Assembly (NCBI GenBank): GCA_003354055.1
Contig: PIVQ01000151.1
Location: forward strand, 1-12,125
Length of the DNA: 12,125 nucleotides
Direction of reading: 5' to 3'
Source of the DNA: Desulfobacteraceae bacterium
GTDB lineage: Bacteria; Desulfobacterota; Desulfobacteria; Desulfobacterales; Desulfobacteraceae
Shown piece by piece: positions 1 through 6,690 of this stretch. How positions within the stretch are numbered: position 1 is the stretch's first letter; each line of letters opens with the position of its first letter. The notes beneath the pieces are model-generated. The model searched no databases. It saw nothing but the letters and a program-made list of their open reading frames with translations, and was not told the origin of the DNA. A program made the position numbers and the translations under genes.

Positions 1-140
1 ATGACTTTTAATACAATCCACTGCTCATTGGTTATATTGAATCCCTCCTCCTTTAAAACCTTATTTAAAAGCGTTTTCAAATACCAATTTGTTCTGCCTA
101 TGGCATACCCAAGTGAATTGTAGTTTTTATTCGTTGTCAT
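1..140 (-). CDS. MarR-family transcriptional regulator, N-terminal fragment
   Basis: Only the first 46 codons lie in the window; the gene runs off the left edge. Read on the minus strand from ATG at 140-138 it gives MTTNKNYNSLGYAIGRTNWY, followed by a helix (LKTLLNKVLKEEGF) and ITNEQWIVLKV. The LGY-IGR opening, the long first helix and the 'T-EQW-VL' start of the winged-helix domain are typical of MarR-family repressors (family knowledge), which bind palindromic DNA as dimers and release it on binding a ligand. The ATG is preceded by only a weak ribosome site (AGGA about 14 bases upstream). The promoter and a palindrome lie directly upstream, so self-repression is likely. The ligand and target genes cannot be seen. 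Family call fairly sure; nothing can be said of the C-terminal half. Confidence 0.8.
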   Translation of the reverse strand, partial: MTTNKNYNSLGYAIGRTNWYLKTLLNKVLKEEGFNITNEQWIVLKV

Positions 141-163
141 ATCTCGTTTTCTATCCTGCCCTC

Positions 164-187
164 ATATAGTTGTTACGCCAACTATAT
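164..187. promoter_or_regulatory. Probable MarR operator palindrome
   Basis: ATATAGTTG (164-172) and CAACTATAT (179-187) are perfect 9-bp inverted arms around a 6-base spacer (TTACGC). The palindrome covers the -10 box and predicted start of the minus-strand promoter. A third half-site, CAACTAT, lies at 194-200 in the -35/-10 spacer. Placement and size fit a dimeric winged-helix repressor blocking its own promoter. That the MarR-like protein is the binder is inferred from proximity. Confidence 0.6.
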
Positions 188-209
188 TTATATCAACTAT
201 GTTTGTCAA
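181..209 (-). promoter_or_regulatory. Sigma-70 promoter of the marR-like gene
   Basis: On the minus strand TTGACA (209-204) is followed by a 17-base spacer and TATAGT (186-181). This is a perfect -35 box, optimal spacing and a -10 box with one mismatch to consensus. The predicted start, near 173-175, gives a leader of about 35 bases before the ATG at 140. Confidence 0.75.
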
Positions 210-210
210 G

Positions 211-511
211 TGCTTTTAAAATCTGTAATCGGTCATTATAGAGGCTAACTTGATGTACACATAGGGGTCAGCAAAAAAATCCCCTGTGGTAAAACTGCTG
301 CCCCGGCTGAACAAGATCATCCACGCCCTTGTAGAATACAGTACTTTGGAACGCATTGCCGATTCCTATTTCAGATGATACGCTGTCTTACCGTAGTGTC
401 GGGCACAGCTTGTCGTTATTTTAACAAGATTGAGAGCAAAATGATGATGAACTAGCAAAAGATCAAGTAATTTTGGAGCCGATCCTAAGTCACTCAAAAA
501 CTGGAGGGGAC
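211..511. other. Non-coding stretch, no gene recognised
   Basis: About 300 bases between the marR-like promoter and the next gene. A stop-bounded open frame (about 263-377, plus strand) reads SAKKSPVVKLLPRLNKIIHA and ends ...LERIADSYFR before a TGA. It has no convincing start or ribosome site and I do not recognise it; it may be the decayed tail of a lost gene. CACATAGGGG and CCCCTGTG at about 257-288 can form only a short, bulged hairpin. I could not find a convincing promoter for the downstream gene. Confidence 0.4.
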
Positions 512-1003
512 GTGTCAAAAATATCAAATATACCAAAGAAAAATAATTTTATTGTTAAGGCCGTTAGAGGAACATTGGAGCACCGGGCTACATGGCTTTA
601 TCTGATATTAAAAGAGGTGGAAGAAAAAGGGATTGCCTGGGAAGAGGTCGGGCCACCTGCCATTAGGGTTTGCGGCAACATGCACGGGAAGGATCTGGTG
701 GATTTGAGCGAGACCAGAAGTTTAAAAGGGCTGAAAAAGAAGCTTTTCACCATACCTGCCCAAATGATATTTGAAATGAAAATTTTAAAAGCCACCGACG
801 ATGAGCTGTGGATAGATTTTGGGCACTGTCCGCTGGTGGCTGCCTGGCAGAAGCTTGGCTGCAGTGATGAAGAAATTTCAAGGCTTTGCGATATTGCCAT
901 GGAGGGCGACAGAGGCATTGCAGAGAATTTCGACGGGACCCTGGAACTGGGAGAGACCATTTCAAACGGGCACAGAAAATGCGAACTTCGATTTCAAAAA
1001 TAA
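512..1003 (+). CDS. L-2-amino-thiazoline-4-carboxylate (ATC) hydrolase family protein
   Basis: A 163-residue soluble protein without signal peptide. The pattern EHRATWLYL (about 23-31), CGNMHG (54-59), FGHCPLVAAW (103-112), LCDIAMEGDRG (125-135) and a GHRKCELRF ending resembles the ATC-hydrolase-like family. Founding members open the thiazoline ring of ATC to S-carbamoyl-cysteine during bacterial L-cysteine formation; many homologues have no tested substrate, so the reaction here is not established. I chose the GTG at 512 because GGAGGGG (503-509) lies just before it; the same frame also opens at a TTG at 473 with no such site. Conserved Cys54, Cys106, Cys126 and His105 are candidate functional residues. 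The 3' end overlaps the next gene by 25 bases, so the two are probably translated together. The region is AT-rich compared with the genes from 2295 onward. Confidence 0.68.
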   Translation: MSKISNIPKKNNFIVKAVRGTLEHRATWLYLILKEVEEKGIAWEEVGPPAIRVCGNMHGKDLVDLSETRSLKGLKKKLFTIPAQMIFEMKILKATDDELWIDFGHCPLVAAWQKLGCSDEEISRLCDIAMEGDRGIAENFDGTLELGETISNGHRKCELRFQK

Positions 1004-1509
1004 CAAGGGAACATATTGTTATACTTTTTGTTGTCACGGCATTATCAATGTTGGCATTCTCAGGTATAATTTCCAGAACCCGACTTGACAAGTATGTACC
1101 GAAAAACAGAGATGAGGCAGAAATCATCGCCTTAATAAAAAAATTTCATAGAGCGAAAAACGAATATAATCTTAACACCTATTTGGCCTGCTTGAGTGAC
1201 AATGGGGAATTTATGTTCGCAGGTTCAATAATGGCGTCAAAAAAAGAGCTGGAAAAATTGCTTCCACCATTCTGGGCAGATCGGAGAGGCAATGGTCAGC
1301 TCACTCGACCTTCATCCCGTGAGGAATTAAATGGCAATTTCTTTAGCGGGAACCTCTATGATCCTGTCATTATTGTGGAAAACGATAAGGCCAAAGCTGT
1401 CATAACTTTTATGACGCCCATAGTACGCTGGACAACAAAATTATTCCTCGATTTCCAACAACAGAATGGTTCCTGGCTCATCTGCAAATTAGAATGGGAT
1501 ATGGGATAA
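979..1509 (+). CDS. Membrane-anchored NTF2/SnoaL-like protein
   Basis: A 176-residue protein. Residues 1-10 are polar and basic, 11-30 form one hydrophobic segment (HIVILFVVTALSMLAFSGII), and the rest is predicted to lie outside the membrane. From about 45 the sequence (DEAEIIALIKKFHRAKNEYN, a 'LACLSDNGEFMF' strand, then a V-W-TKLFLDFQQQNGSWLICKLEW ending) has the helix-then-beta layout of the NTF2/SnoaL/DUF4440 superfamily, where a cone-shaped domain binds a small ligand. I infer this from pattern only and no catalytic residues are evident. The open frame extends upstream to 886, but that part shadows the preceding gene, so the ATG at 979 is preferred; no strong ribosome site is seen, and coupling to the upstream gene through the 25-base overlap is likely. 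Function unknown. Confidence 0.6.
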   Translation: MRTSISKITREHIVILFVVTALSMLAFSGIISRTRLDKYVPKNRDEAEIIALIKKFHRAKNEYNLNTYLACLSDNGEFMFAGSIMASKKELEKLLPPFWADRRGNGQLTRPSSREELNGNFFSGNLYDPVIIVENDKAKAVITFMTPIVRWTTKLFLDFQQQNGSWLICKLEWDMG

Positions 1510-1587
1510 GGCGTGGCATCAAATTAAAATCGCCCGTGTAAAGATGAGGTGCCTATGTGGATAGCTCCCCCTCGCAAATGCCACGCC
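1510..1587. repeat. 78-bp element closed by a perfect 10-bp inverted repeat
   Basis: GGCGTGGCAT (1510-1519) and ATGCCACGCC (1578-1587) are perfect inverted arms starting one base after the stop codon of the upstream gene. Inside, GAGG (about 1546-1549) can pair with CCTC (about 1570-1573), giving a possible two-level fold. No T-tract follows, so it is not a standard intrinsic terminator. It could be a small non-autonomous repeat (MITE or REP type), a structured RNA or an mRNA-stabilising stem. No target-site duplication is evident. The remaining bases to 1744 hold nothing else I can support. Confidence 0.5.
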
Positions 1588-1744
1588 AACTACCTGGGAG
1601 GTTTATTTTTGATACGCCGCCTAATACGATTTAAAAGCAAACAATTATTAAGAAAATCATTGAGTTACACCTTGACCGGCAGGGCGTTTTTGGATTATAA
1701 CGGCGGTTATATTTTTTTTATATACTTATTACTTTGGAACGATC

Positions 1745-2173
1745 ATGAAACCTAAAATAGATAAAATCAGTTTTATTTCAATACTAATTATACTTTGCCT
1801 AATATCGATACCCGGCTTCTATGTCTATTATTTCACTGACTCGCAAAATGACAACTTATTTCAGGAGGCAGGCCTGAGAGAAGCGTATCCCGAATTTCAG
1901 GAAGAGTCCAAAATTTTTGACAAACGGATAGTATTAAGAAAAGACAAAAGTATAACTGTGAACAAAAGTAAGCTGGTTTTCAAAGGCTTAAAAGATAAAG
2001 TGATTCATCTGGATGTCTATTTGCTCGATTTTGATCCGGAATCTGCTTATCCCCACTATATTTCAAAGGCAGATGCCCTTAAAGGAGTCCGTCTCGGAGA
2101 TTCAACATTCCAGCTTTTAAAAGTAAATAATAAAACATTGCAGTTGAAACTTGTTGATCTGTATAAGTCATAA
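1745..2173 (+). CDS. Hypothetical single-pass membrane protein
   Basis: I do not recognise this 142-residue protein. Residues 1-8 are basic (MKPKIDKI) and about 9-30 are strongly hydrophobic (ISILIILCLISIPGFYVYYF), giving an uncleaved signal anchor or possible signal peptide. The rest is a charged domain with beta-rich stretches (RIVLRKDKSITVNKSKLVFK; KVIHLDVYLLDFDPE) and a closing FQLLKVNNKTLQLKLVDLYK, probably in the periplasm. There is no lipobox. The ATG at 1745 has only a weak upstream site (TTGGAA). It stands alone between the 78-bp inverted-repeat element and the promoter of the SDR gene. Codon use is AT-rich like the rest of the left part, compatible with a transferred or fast-evolving block. 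Confidence 0.6.
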   Translation: MKPKIDKISFISILIILCLISIPGFYVYYFTDSQNDNLFQEAGLREAYPEFQEESKIFDKRIVLRKDKSITVNKSKLVFKGLKDKVIHLDVYLLDFDPESAYPHYISKADALKGVRLGDSTFQLLKVNNKTLQLKLVDLYKS

Positions 2174-2212
2174 CAAATTCTCCTGCCAACCCGCGGACCG
2201 GCCCAACTCCAT

Positions 2213-2241
2213 TTGACAAACCTGTAAAAATACATAATAAT
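2213..2241 (+). promoter_or_regulatory. Sigma-70 promoter of the SDR/exporter pair
   Basis: TTGACA (2213-2218), a 17-base spacer and AATAAT (2236-2241), one mismatch from TATAAT. The predicted start near 2248 gives a leader of about 45 bases before the ATG at 2295. The bases between the previous stop (2173) and this promoter show no clear terminator. Confidence 0.65.
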
Positions 2242-2294
2242 TTCATCCTTTTAAATCAGGGTGGCACAGTTTAAGGTCAGTCTAGTGACAGATA

Positions 2295-3896
2295 ATGAAT
2301 ACAGATAAACAGGATAAACAAATAGTGGACCCCATCGAAATTGATGATGATCAGGACACGCTGACAACCATACGGCACTGCATACCGATCTTAGAACAAA
2401 TTGCAGATCGGTCAGAACTCCTGGCAAAATTACCGGAAACAGACCGCATTGCTTTGCTTGCTGCGGCAGGAAAAATTTCCAGGCCTGATCCTGCGGAAAT
2501 CAAGAAGCGGAACAAGGATAAAAAACAGCTTAAACGCCGTGCCATTGTTGAGAAAGAGCGACGGCTGAGGGCAGCCACCGGTATTAGAAAAGCCAGAGAA
2601 GCCACGGTATTTACCGCGCCTTTGCAGCTCGCAAGTCCTGTTCCGGTAACTGAACAGACCGGCCAGACCCTTGAGTCTCCCCGGAACTGCTATGTGTGCA
2701 AGGCAGAGTTTAAGCAGGTGCATCATTTCTACGATACCATGTGCCCTGAATGTGCCGAGTTCAACTATCAGAAACGCTTTCAGACAGCGTCCCTTAAGGG
2801 TCAGGTGGCCCTGATTACAGGGTCCCGTCTTAAAATCGGATACCAGGCCACTTTGTTGATGCTCAGAGCCGGGGCAAAAGTCATTGCCACCACCCGATTT
2901 CCCAAGGATTCCGCTCTGCGGTTTTCAAAGGAAAACGATTTTTCAGACTGGGGCCACAGGCTCCAGGTTTACGGCCTGGATCTGAGACATACGCCGAGTG
3001 TGGAGCTTTTCTGCGATTATATCAAGGACACTTACCAGCGGCTGGATATCCTGATCAATAATGCCGCCCAGACCGTCCGCCGCCCCCCTGGATTTTACGC
3101 CCATCTCATGGGTAATGAAACCAAGGACACGGAACTTCTGCCTGAAAATGCCCAGACGCTTCTTGGGCAGCACCAGAACTGCATCTCCCAGTTGGAATTC
3201 GGCGAGTCACTGCAGATCGGCGGGTCACAGAATATCGGCAAGGAAAAAGCGTTGCCCGTGACCTGGAATGGGTCTGCACCGGGTGTGGGTCTGCGCATGT
3301 CTGCCCAGCTGTCCCAGGTTCCCTATTCCTATGATCATTCCCTGGATGTGCCGGAGGTCTTCCCTACCGGCAAACTGGATGCCGACCTGCAACAGATGGA
3401 CCTTCGAAAGACCAACTCCTGGCGGCTGCGGCTCGGAGAGATTCAGACATCTGAAATGCTGGAGATCCAGCTAGTCAACTCAGTGGCCCCCTTTGTGCTC
3501 TGCAACCGCCTGGCAGAACTGATGAAGCAGGATGATACCGGGCAAAAACATATGGTGAATGTCTCTGCCATGGAGGGCAAGTTCCTGAGGTTTAAAAAGG
3601 GCAGCCGCCATCCCCATACCAACATGGCCAAAGCCGCTTTAAATATGCTCACCCACACGGCAGCCAGTGACCTGGCCAAATACGGTATATACATGAATGC
3701 CGTGGACACGGGCTGGGTGACGGATGAAGACCCGGCAGTGCTGGCCAAGCGCAAACAGGACTTTCATGATTTTCAACCCCCTCTGGATATTGTGGACGGG
3801 GCGGCCAGAATCTGCGACCCGTTTTTCCACGGGATTCTTTCGGGAAAACACTGGTGCGGAAAATTTTTAAAGGATTATTTCCCCATTGACTGGTAG
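2295..3896 (+). CDS. Atypical SDR-family oxidoreductase with N-terminal CxxC motifs
   Basis: A 533-residue protein, about twice a classical short-chain dehydrogenase. Residues 1-165 are an extension: a charged, lysine/arginine-rich stretch (about 65-95) followed by CYVC (132-135) and CPEC (150-153), a likely zinc knuckle. The Rossmann part starts at [16 protein letters not shown] (cofactor loop TGSRLKIG, 175-182), then DILINNAAQ (251-259). An insertion of roughly 130 residues follows before NSVAPF (395-400). The active-site strand NVSAMEG supplies Ser424, but the usual YxxxK is TNMAK (442-446): Lys446 is kept and Thr442 replaces the catalytic Tyr. From memory, [13 protein letters not shown] and [13 protein letters not shown] occur in a widespread SDR subfamily of unknown substrate, so this is probably a family trait, not damage. 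No strong ribosome site precedes the ATG. The exporter gene follows after 22 bases and is probably co-transcribed. Confidence 0.85.
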   Translation: MNTDKQDKQIVDPIEIDDDQDTLTTIRHCIPILEQIADRSELLAKLPETDRIALLAAAGKISRPDPAEIKKRNKDKKQLKRRAIVEKERRLRAATGIRKAREATVFTAPLQLASPVPVTEQTGQTLESPRNCYVCKAEFKQVHHFYDTMCPECAEFNYQKRFQTASLKGQVALITGSRLKIGYQATLLMLRAGAKVIATTRFPKDSALRFSKENDFSDWGHRLQVYGLDLRHTPSVELFCDYIKDTYQRLDILINNAAQTVRRPPGFYAHLMGNETKDTELLPENAQTLLGQHQNCISQLEFGESLQIGGSQNIGKEKALPVTWNGSAPGVGLRMSAQLSQVPYSYDHSLDVPEVFPTGKLDADLQQMDLRKTNSWRLRLGEIQTSEMLEIQLVNSVAPFVLCNRLAELMKQDDTGQKHMVNVSAMEGKFLRFKKGSRHPHTNMAKAALNMLTHTAASDLAKYGIYMNAVDTGWVTDEDPAVLAKRKQDFHDFQPPLDIVDGAARICDPFFHGILSGKHWCGKFLKDYFPIDW

Positions 3897-3918
3897 GTTG
3901 ACTGACAGGAGGTGAACC

Positions 3919-4530
3919 ATGGCATCTTATTGGGTGTTTGTAACGTTGGCGGCAATAACGGTAACAAGTCCCGGGCCGGGTGTGGTATTAACCCTGTCCA
4001 ATTCAATTCGTTACGGATTTTCAAAAACACTTGGCGGTATTGCGGGCATTGTATTCGGAACCCTTATTGTTGCAGGACTTTCAGCAACAGGTGTCGGGGT
4101 CATCCTGGCAACCTCATCCCTGATGTTTTCAATCATGAAATATCTTGGTGCGGCCTATCTGATCTATTTAGGTATCAAATCATGGCGGAGCGCCCCTGTG
4201 ACGCTTTCAATGAAAACCCATTATAAGAACAACCACAGGCACAGGTTCCTGGAAGGACTTCTTATCCAGACCACCAACCCCAAAGCGGTTGTCTTTTTCA
4301 TGTCCATTTTTCCTCAATTTGCCGATGTGACGCCGGATTATCAAACGACATTTTCTCTGCTGGTGGCCACCTATTGCAGCCTGGTACTAATGATCCACAT
4401 GTGCTATGCCCTGATGGCCGGATATGCTAGGAAGAGGCTCGCAACTCCGAAGGCCGGCCGCATGATGAACCGGATCAGCGGTGGTACATTCATGTGTTTT
4501 GGTATCGGACTTGCTTCTGCAAACAGGTAG
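3919..4530 (+). CDS. LysE/RhtB-family amino-acid exporter
   Basis: A 203-residue inner-membrane protein. The N-terminus (WVFVTLAAITVTSPGPGVVL) carries the SPGPG motif of the LysE/RhtB family, followed by the GFSKTLGGIAGIVFG helix, the 'KYLGAAYLIYLGIKSWRS' segment and 'GLLIQTTNPKAVVFFMSIFP', all typical. About six hydrophobic segments are visible and the length matches the usual 200-215 residues. Family members export amino acids such as lysine, threonine, homoserine lactone or leucine using the proton gradient; the substrate cannot be read from sequence. The ATG at 3919 follows a strong ribosome site (AGGAGGTG, ending about 5 bases upstream). It sits 22 bases after the SDR gene, so the two are likely one operon, although no metabolic link is evident. 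Confidence 0.9.
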   Translation: MASYWVFVTLAAITVTSPGPGVVLTLSNSIRYGFSKTLGGIAGIVFGTLIVAGLSATGVGVILATSSLMFSIMKYLGAAYLIYLGIKSWRSAPVTLSMKTHYKNNHRHRFLEGLLIQTTNPKAVVFFMSIFPQFADVTPDYQTTFSLLVATYCSLVLMIHMCYALMAGYARKRLATPKAGRMMNRISGGTFMCFGIGLASANR

Positions 4531-4534
4531 CGTT

Positions 4535-4553
4535 AACCGGCCCGCCGGCGGTT
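4535..4553 (+). terminator. Possible weak terminator after the exporter gene
   Basis: AACCG (4535-4539) and CGGTT (4549-4553) pair around a GC-rich 9-base loop that can itself fold (CCGG/CCGG), followed by only three T's and GACTT. The stem is short and the T-tract poor, so termination would be partial at best. Confidence 0.25.
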
Positions 4554-4623
4554 TGACTTGCAGGCACTGAACTGCGCAAGCCGGGGAAAGCATTTACACC
4601 CTGAAAAATCAGGTGGCTACAAC

Positions 4624-6060
4624 ATGAAACTTGGCATTGCAAAAAAACTCTTTATCTTCTTTTTCTTCTTTATTCTGATCTTTTACGGAACAGTGTTTGA
4701 TCTGTTCATAAAAGTTCAGGAGATGTCAAGATCATCGGCCCGGATTGTCAGCATCAACAATCAAATTGCCGCCCTGTCCGAGAATCTCCAGGACAACCTC
4801 CTTGATATGGATGCCAACATTAAAAAGTTCAGGCTCCTGAAAAAAGACATATACTTTGAATACTTTGAAACCGCCAGAAAAGCCTACACCGGCGACCTGA
4901 ACCGGATCATCAACCGGGATACCGCCCACAGCGGTCTGTCGGCAGCCCCCTGGCTTGACATTCACCAAGCCTATACCGATCAAACCGACTTCCGCTCAAA
5001 AGACGTTATAAAGAAGATGGCAGGACAATGGATAGAAGAGCCATTGATGACCCAATGGATGGATGCCATTGCCAAAGCCCGGAAACACAACGACTCTCAA
5101 ATCGAGCAGGCCCTGATTCGGATAAACGATCAGAGCCGGCAGGTGATGCAGAACGCTGTGATCGGATTCGGCATATCTATCTTTATGGGAATATTCGGGA
5201 TCCTCTTTATTACAAAATCCATGCTCTCGCCTTTAAAAAAACTAAAATCTGGGTTGAAGCATGTTTCCGACGACAATTATACCCATGAGATTTCCATAGA
5301 CGCAAAAGACGAATTCGGAGAACTGGCCGCAACCTTTAATGACATGAACCGGCAGCTCAAGGCGGATGAAGAAATCCGGGATGATTTTATTGCCACCCTG
5401 AGCCATGAAATCCGAACCCCCCTTTCATCTATCCGTGAATCCGTGAATATGATCACGGAGGAACTGCTGGGGCCGGTGAATGAAAAACAGAAAAAATTTC
5501 TAAACATTGCCGGAGATGAAACGACCAGGATCACAAGTCTTTTAAACCATCTTCTGGACACCTCGATGCTGCCCACAGGGGAGGAGAAACCTGCGCCTGT
5601 TCCACTGGATCCGAATCTATTGGCCGGCAAGGCTGTCCAGCGTCTTTCCGCCACGGCCAAGTCCTGTGATATCACCATGGCATGCCGAACGCTAAAAGAT
5701 GCCCCCATGATAATGGGCGACCAAAAAGAAATCATGCAGGTGCTCATGAATCTTCTGGGCAATGCCATAAAATTTTCAGATGAAAAGGGCCGTGTGAATA
5801 TCCGGCTGTCAAAGGGGCCGGGAAATGGATTTTTAACATTTAACATTTCAGATAAAGGCCCTGGCATCCCGCCTGAAAAACAGAGCCTGATTTTTAAAAA
5901 GTACTACCGGGCCAAAGAGGTCAGAAAACATATGGACGGGGTCGGCCTCGGCCTGAGCATTGCCAAGAGAATCATACTTGCCCACGGCGGCAACATTATT
6001 GTAAAAAACAACGATGATAAAGGCTGTACCTTTTCTTTTACACTGCCGGTGAAAAAATAA
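4624..6060 (+). CDS. Membrane sensor histidine kinase (GlrK/QseE-like position)
   Basis: A 478-residue kinase. Order of parts: first membrane helix (about 8-28), a periplasmic helical sensor region (about 30-175), second helix (about 180-200, IGFGISIFMGIFGILFI), HAMP linker (about 200-250), HisKA with FIATLSHEIRTPLSS (phospho-accepting His261), and the ATPase domain with N box NLLGNAIKF (about 376-384), G1 box DKGPGIP (410-416) and G2 box GVGLGLSIAKRI (439-450). All catalytic boxes are intact. An in-frame ATG at 4558 exists, but the ATG at 4624 follows CAGGTGG with good spacing and places the first membrane helix at the N-terminus, so it is preferred. The lipoprotein gene starts 21 bases downstream and the regulator follows; this is the kinase-lipoprotein-regulator order of E. 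coli GlrK-QseG-GlrR. The signal is unknown; an envelope signal is inferred. Confidence 0.9.
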   Translation: MKLGIAKKLFIFFFFFILIFYGTVFDLFIKVQEMSRSSARIVSINNQIAALSENLQDNLLDMDANIKKFRLLKKDIYFEYFETARKAYTGDLNRIINRDTAHSGLSAAPWLDIHQAYTDQTDFRSKDVIKKMAGQWIEEPLMTQWMDAIAKARKHNDSQIEQALIRINDQSRQVMQNAVIGFGISIFMGIFGILFITKSMLSPLKKLKSGLKHVSDDNYTHEISIDAKDEFGELAATFNDMNRQLKADEEIRDDFIATLSHEIRTPLSSIRESVNMITEELLGPVNEKQKKFLNIAGDETTRITSLLNHLLDTSMLPTGEEKPAPVPLDPNLLAGKAVQRLSATAKSCDITMACRTLKDAPMIMGDQKEIMQVLMNLLGNAIKFSDEKGRVNIRLSKGPGNGFLTFNISDKGPGIPPEKQSLIFKKYYRAKEVRKHMDGVGLGLSIAKRIILAHGGNIIVKNNDDKGCTFSFTLPVKK

Positions 6061-6081
6061 GGCCTTACTAAAGGAGTCATT

Positions 6082-6690
6082 ATGCCTCTGCTGAGGACAA
6101 AATACGCAAACACCGTCTCCCCTGGGAGACAGATGCAGCAAATCCGGTACCAACGGCAACTAGTTTTCCTGATTCTGCTTGGACTGATATTGGCCGCGTG
6201 CACCGGGTGTCGGTTTGAAGGGATAGGACCCTTTGGACAGAACACGGCCCGTCTTAACAGAGCGGAACAGGCCTTTTTCCAAGGCGACTACCCGTGTGCC
6301 CGAGAAGAGTTCACCCTGATGATGGAGATGGCAACGCATCCTGATACCAAGAACGCCGCTCAATACGGAATTGCCTGTGTGGATATGATCACGTCGGAAA
6401 ATACAGATGCATTTCTCAATACCATGGACTCATTTTTGCAGTCTTCCTCCGGAGAAAACAGCCATGAGACGAACCCTCAACTGTTGATCCTGGCCGTCAG
6501 CCATGGCATCACACTCATGGGAGTGGAACGCAGGGAAACCTCGACCCGGATTGCCGCACTCAGTGCAACGGAAAAGAAACACAAAAAGGAGCGCCGAAAA
6601 ATGCAACATCTCATCAAAACCCTTCAGCACCAGATCTCAGCCCTTGAGAGCATTGATCAGGAGCGCCAGGAAAAAAGGAAGAGCCAGTGA
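6082..6690 (+). CDS. Lipoprotein between kinase and regulator (QseG-like position)
   Basis: A 202-residue exported protein. The hydrophobic segment LVFLILLGLILAAC ends in a clear lipobox (LAAC, Cys40), so it should be lipid-anchored. The N-terminus from 6082 is long for a signal peptide. An internal ATG at 6133 would give a standard one (MQQIRYQRQLVFLILLGLIL then AAC), but the ATG at 6082 has the better ribosome site (AAAGGAG), so both remain possible. The mature part has a TPR-like helix pair (RAEQAFFQGDYPCAREEFTL) and ends in a highly charged coiled coil (about 155-202, rich in K, E and R). In E. coli the equivalent gene, qseG, makes an outer-membrane lipoprotein that acts on the kinase. 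Similarity here is by position, lipobox and architecture; direct homology is not shown. The stop codon overlaps the regulator start by 4 bases, so translation is coupled. Confidence 0.75.
   Translation: MPLLRTKYANTVSPGRQMQQIRYQRQLVFLILLGLILAACTGCRFEGIGPFGQNTARLNRAEQAFFQGDYPCAREEFTLMMEMATHPDTKNAAQYGIACVDMITSENTDAFLNTMDSFLQSSSGENSHETNPQLLILAVSHGITLMGVERRETSTRIAALSATEKKHKKERRKMQHLIKTLQHQISALESIDQERQEKRKSQ

Noticed and set aside
172..177. GTTACG inside the MarR palindrome as a fifth copy of the CGTAAC motif
   Set aside because: Isolated single core in the palindrome spacer, with no partner 21 bases away and no sigma-54 promoter; explained by chance.
263..377. Open stretch reading SAKKSPVVKLLPRLNKIIHA and onward
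   Set aside because: No start codon with a ribosome site and no family recognised; kept only as a possible gene remnant in the non-coding entry.
1510..1587. Integron attC site
   Set aside because: The arms do not show the paired GTTRRRY and RYYYAAC core sites, and no integrase or further cassettes are seen.
1549..1755. Open frame of 68 residues before the unknown membrane protein
   Set aside because: It lies largely inside and just after the inverted-repeat element, has no ribosome site, no protein-like pattern, and overlaps the next start.
2262..2276. TGGCAC (-24-like) upstream of the SDR gene
   Set aside because: No TTGC follows at the required distance (AAGG instead), and a good sigma-70 promoter is present.
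4563..4577. Sigma-54-like AGGCAC-N5-TGC before the kinase gene
   Set aside because: GG and GC are one base too close and the -24 box is imperfect, so the spacing rule is broken.
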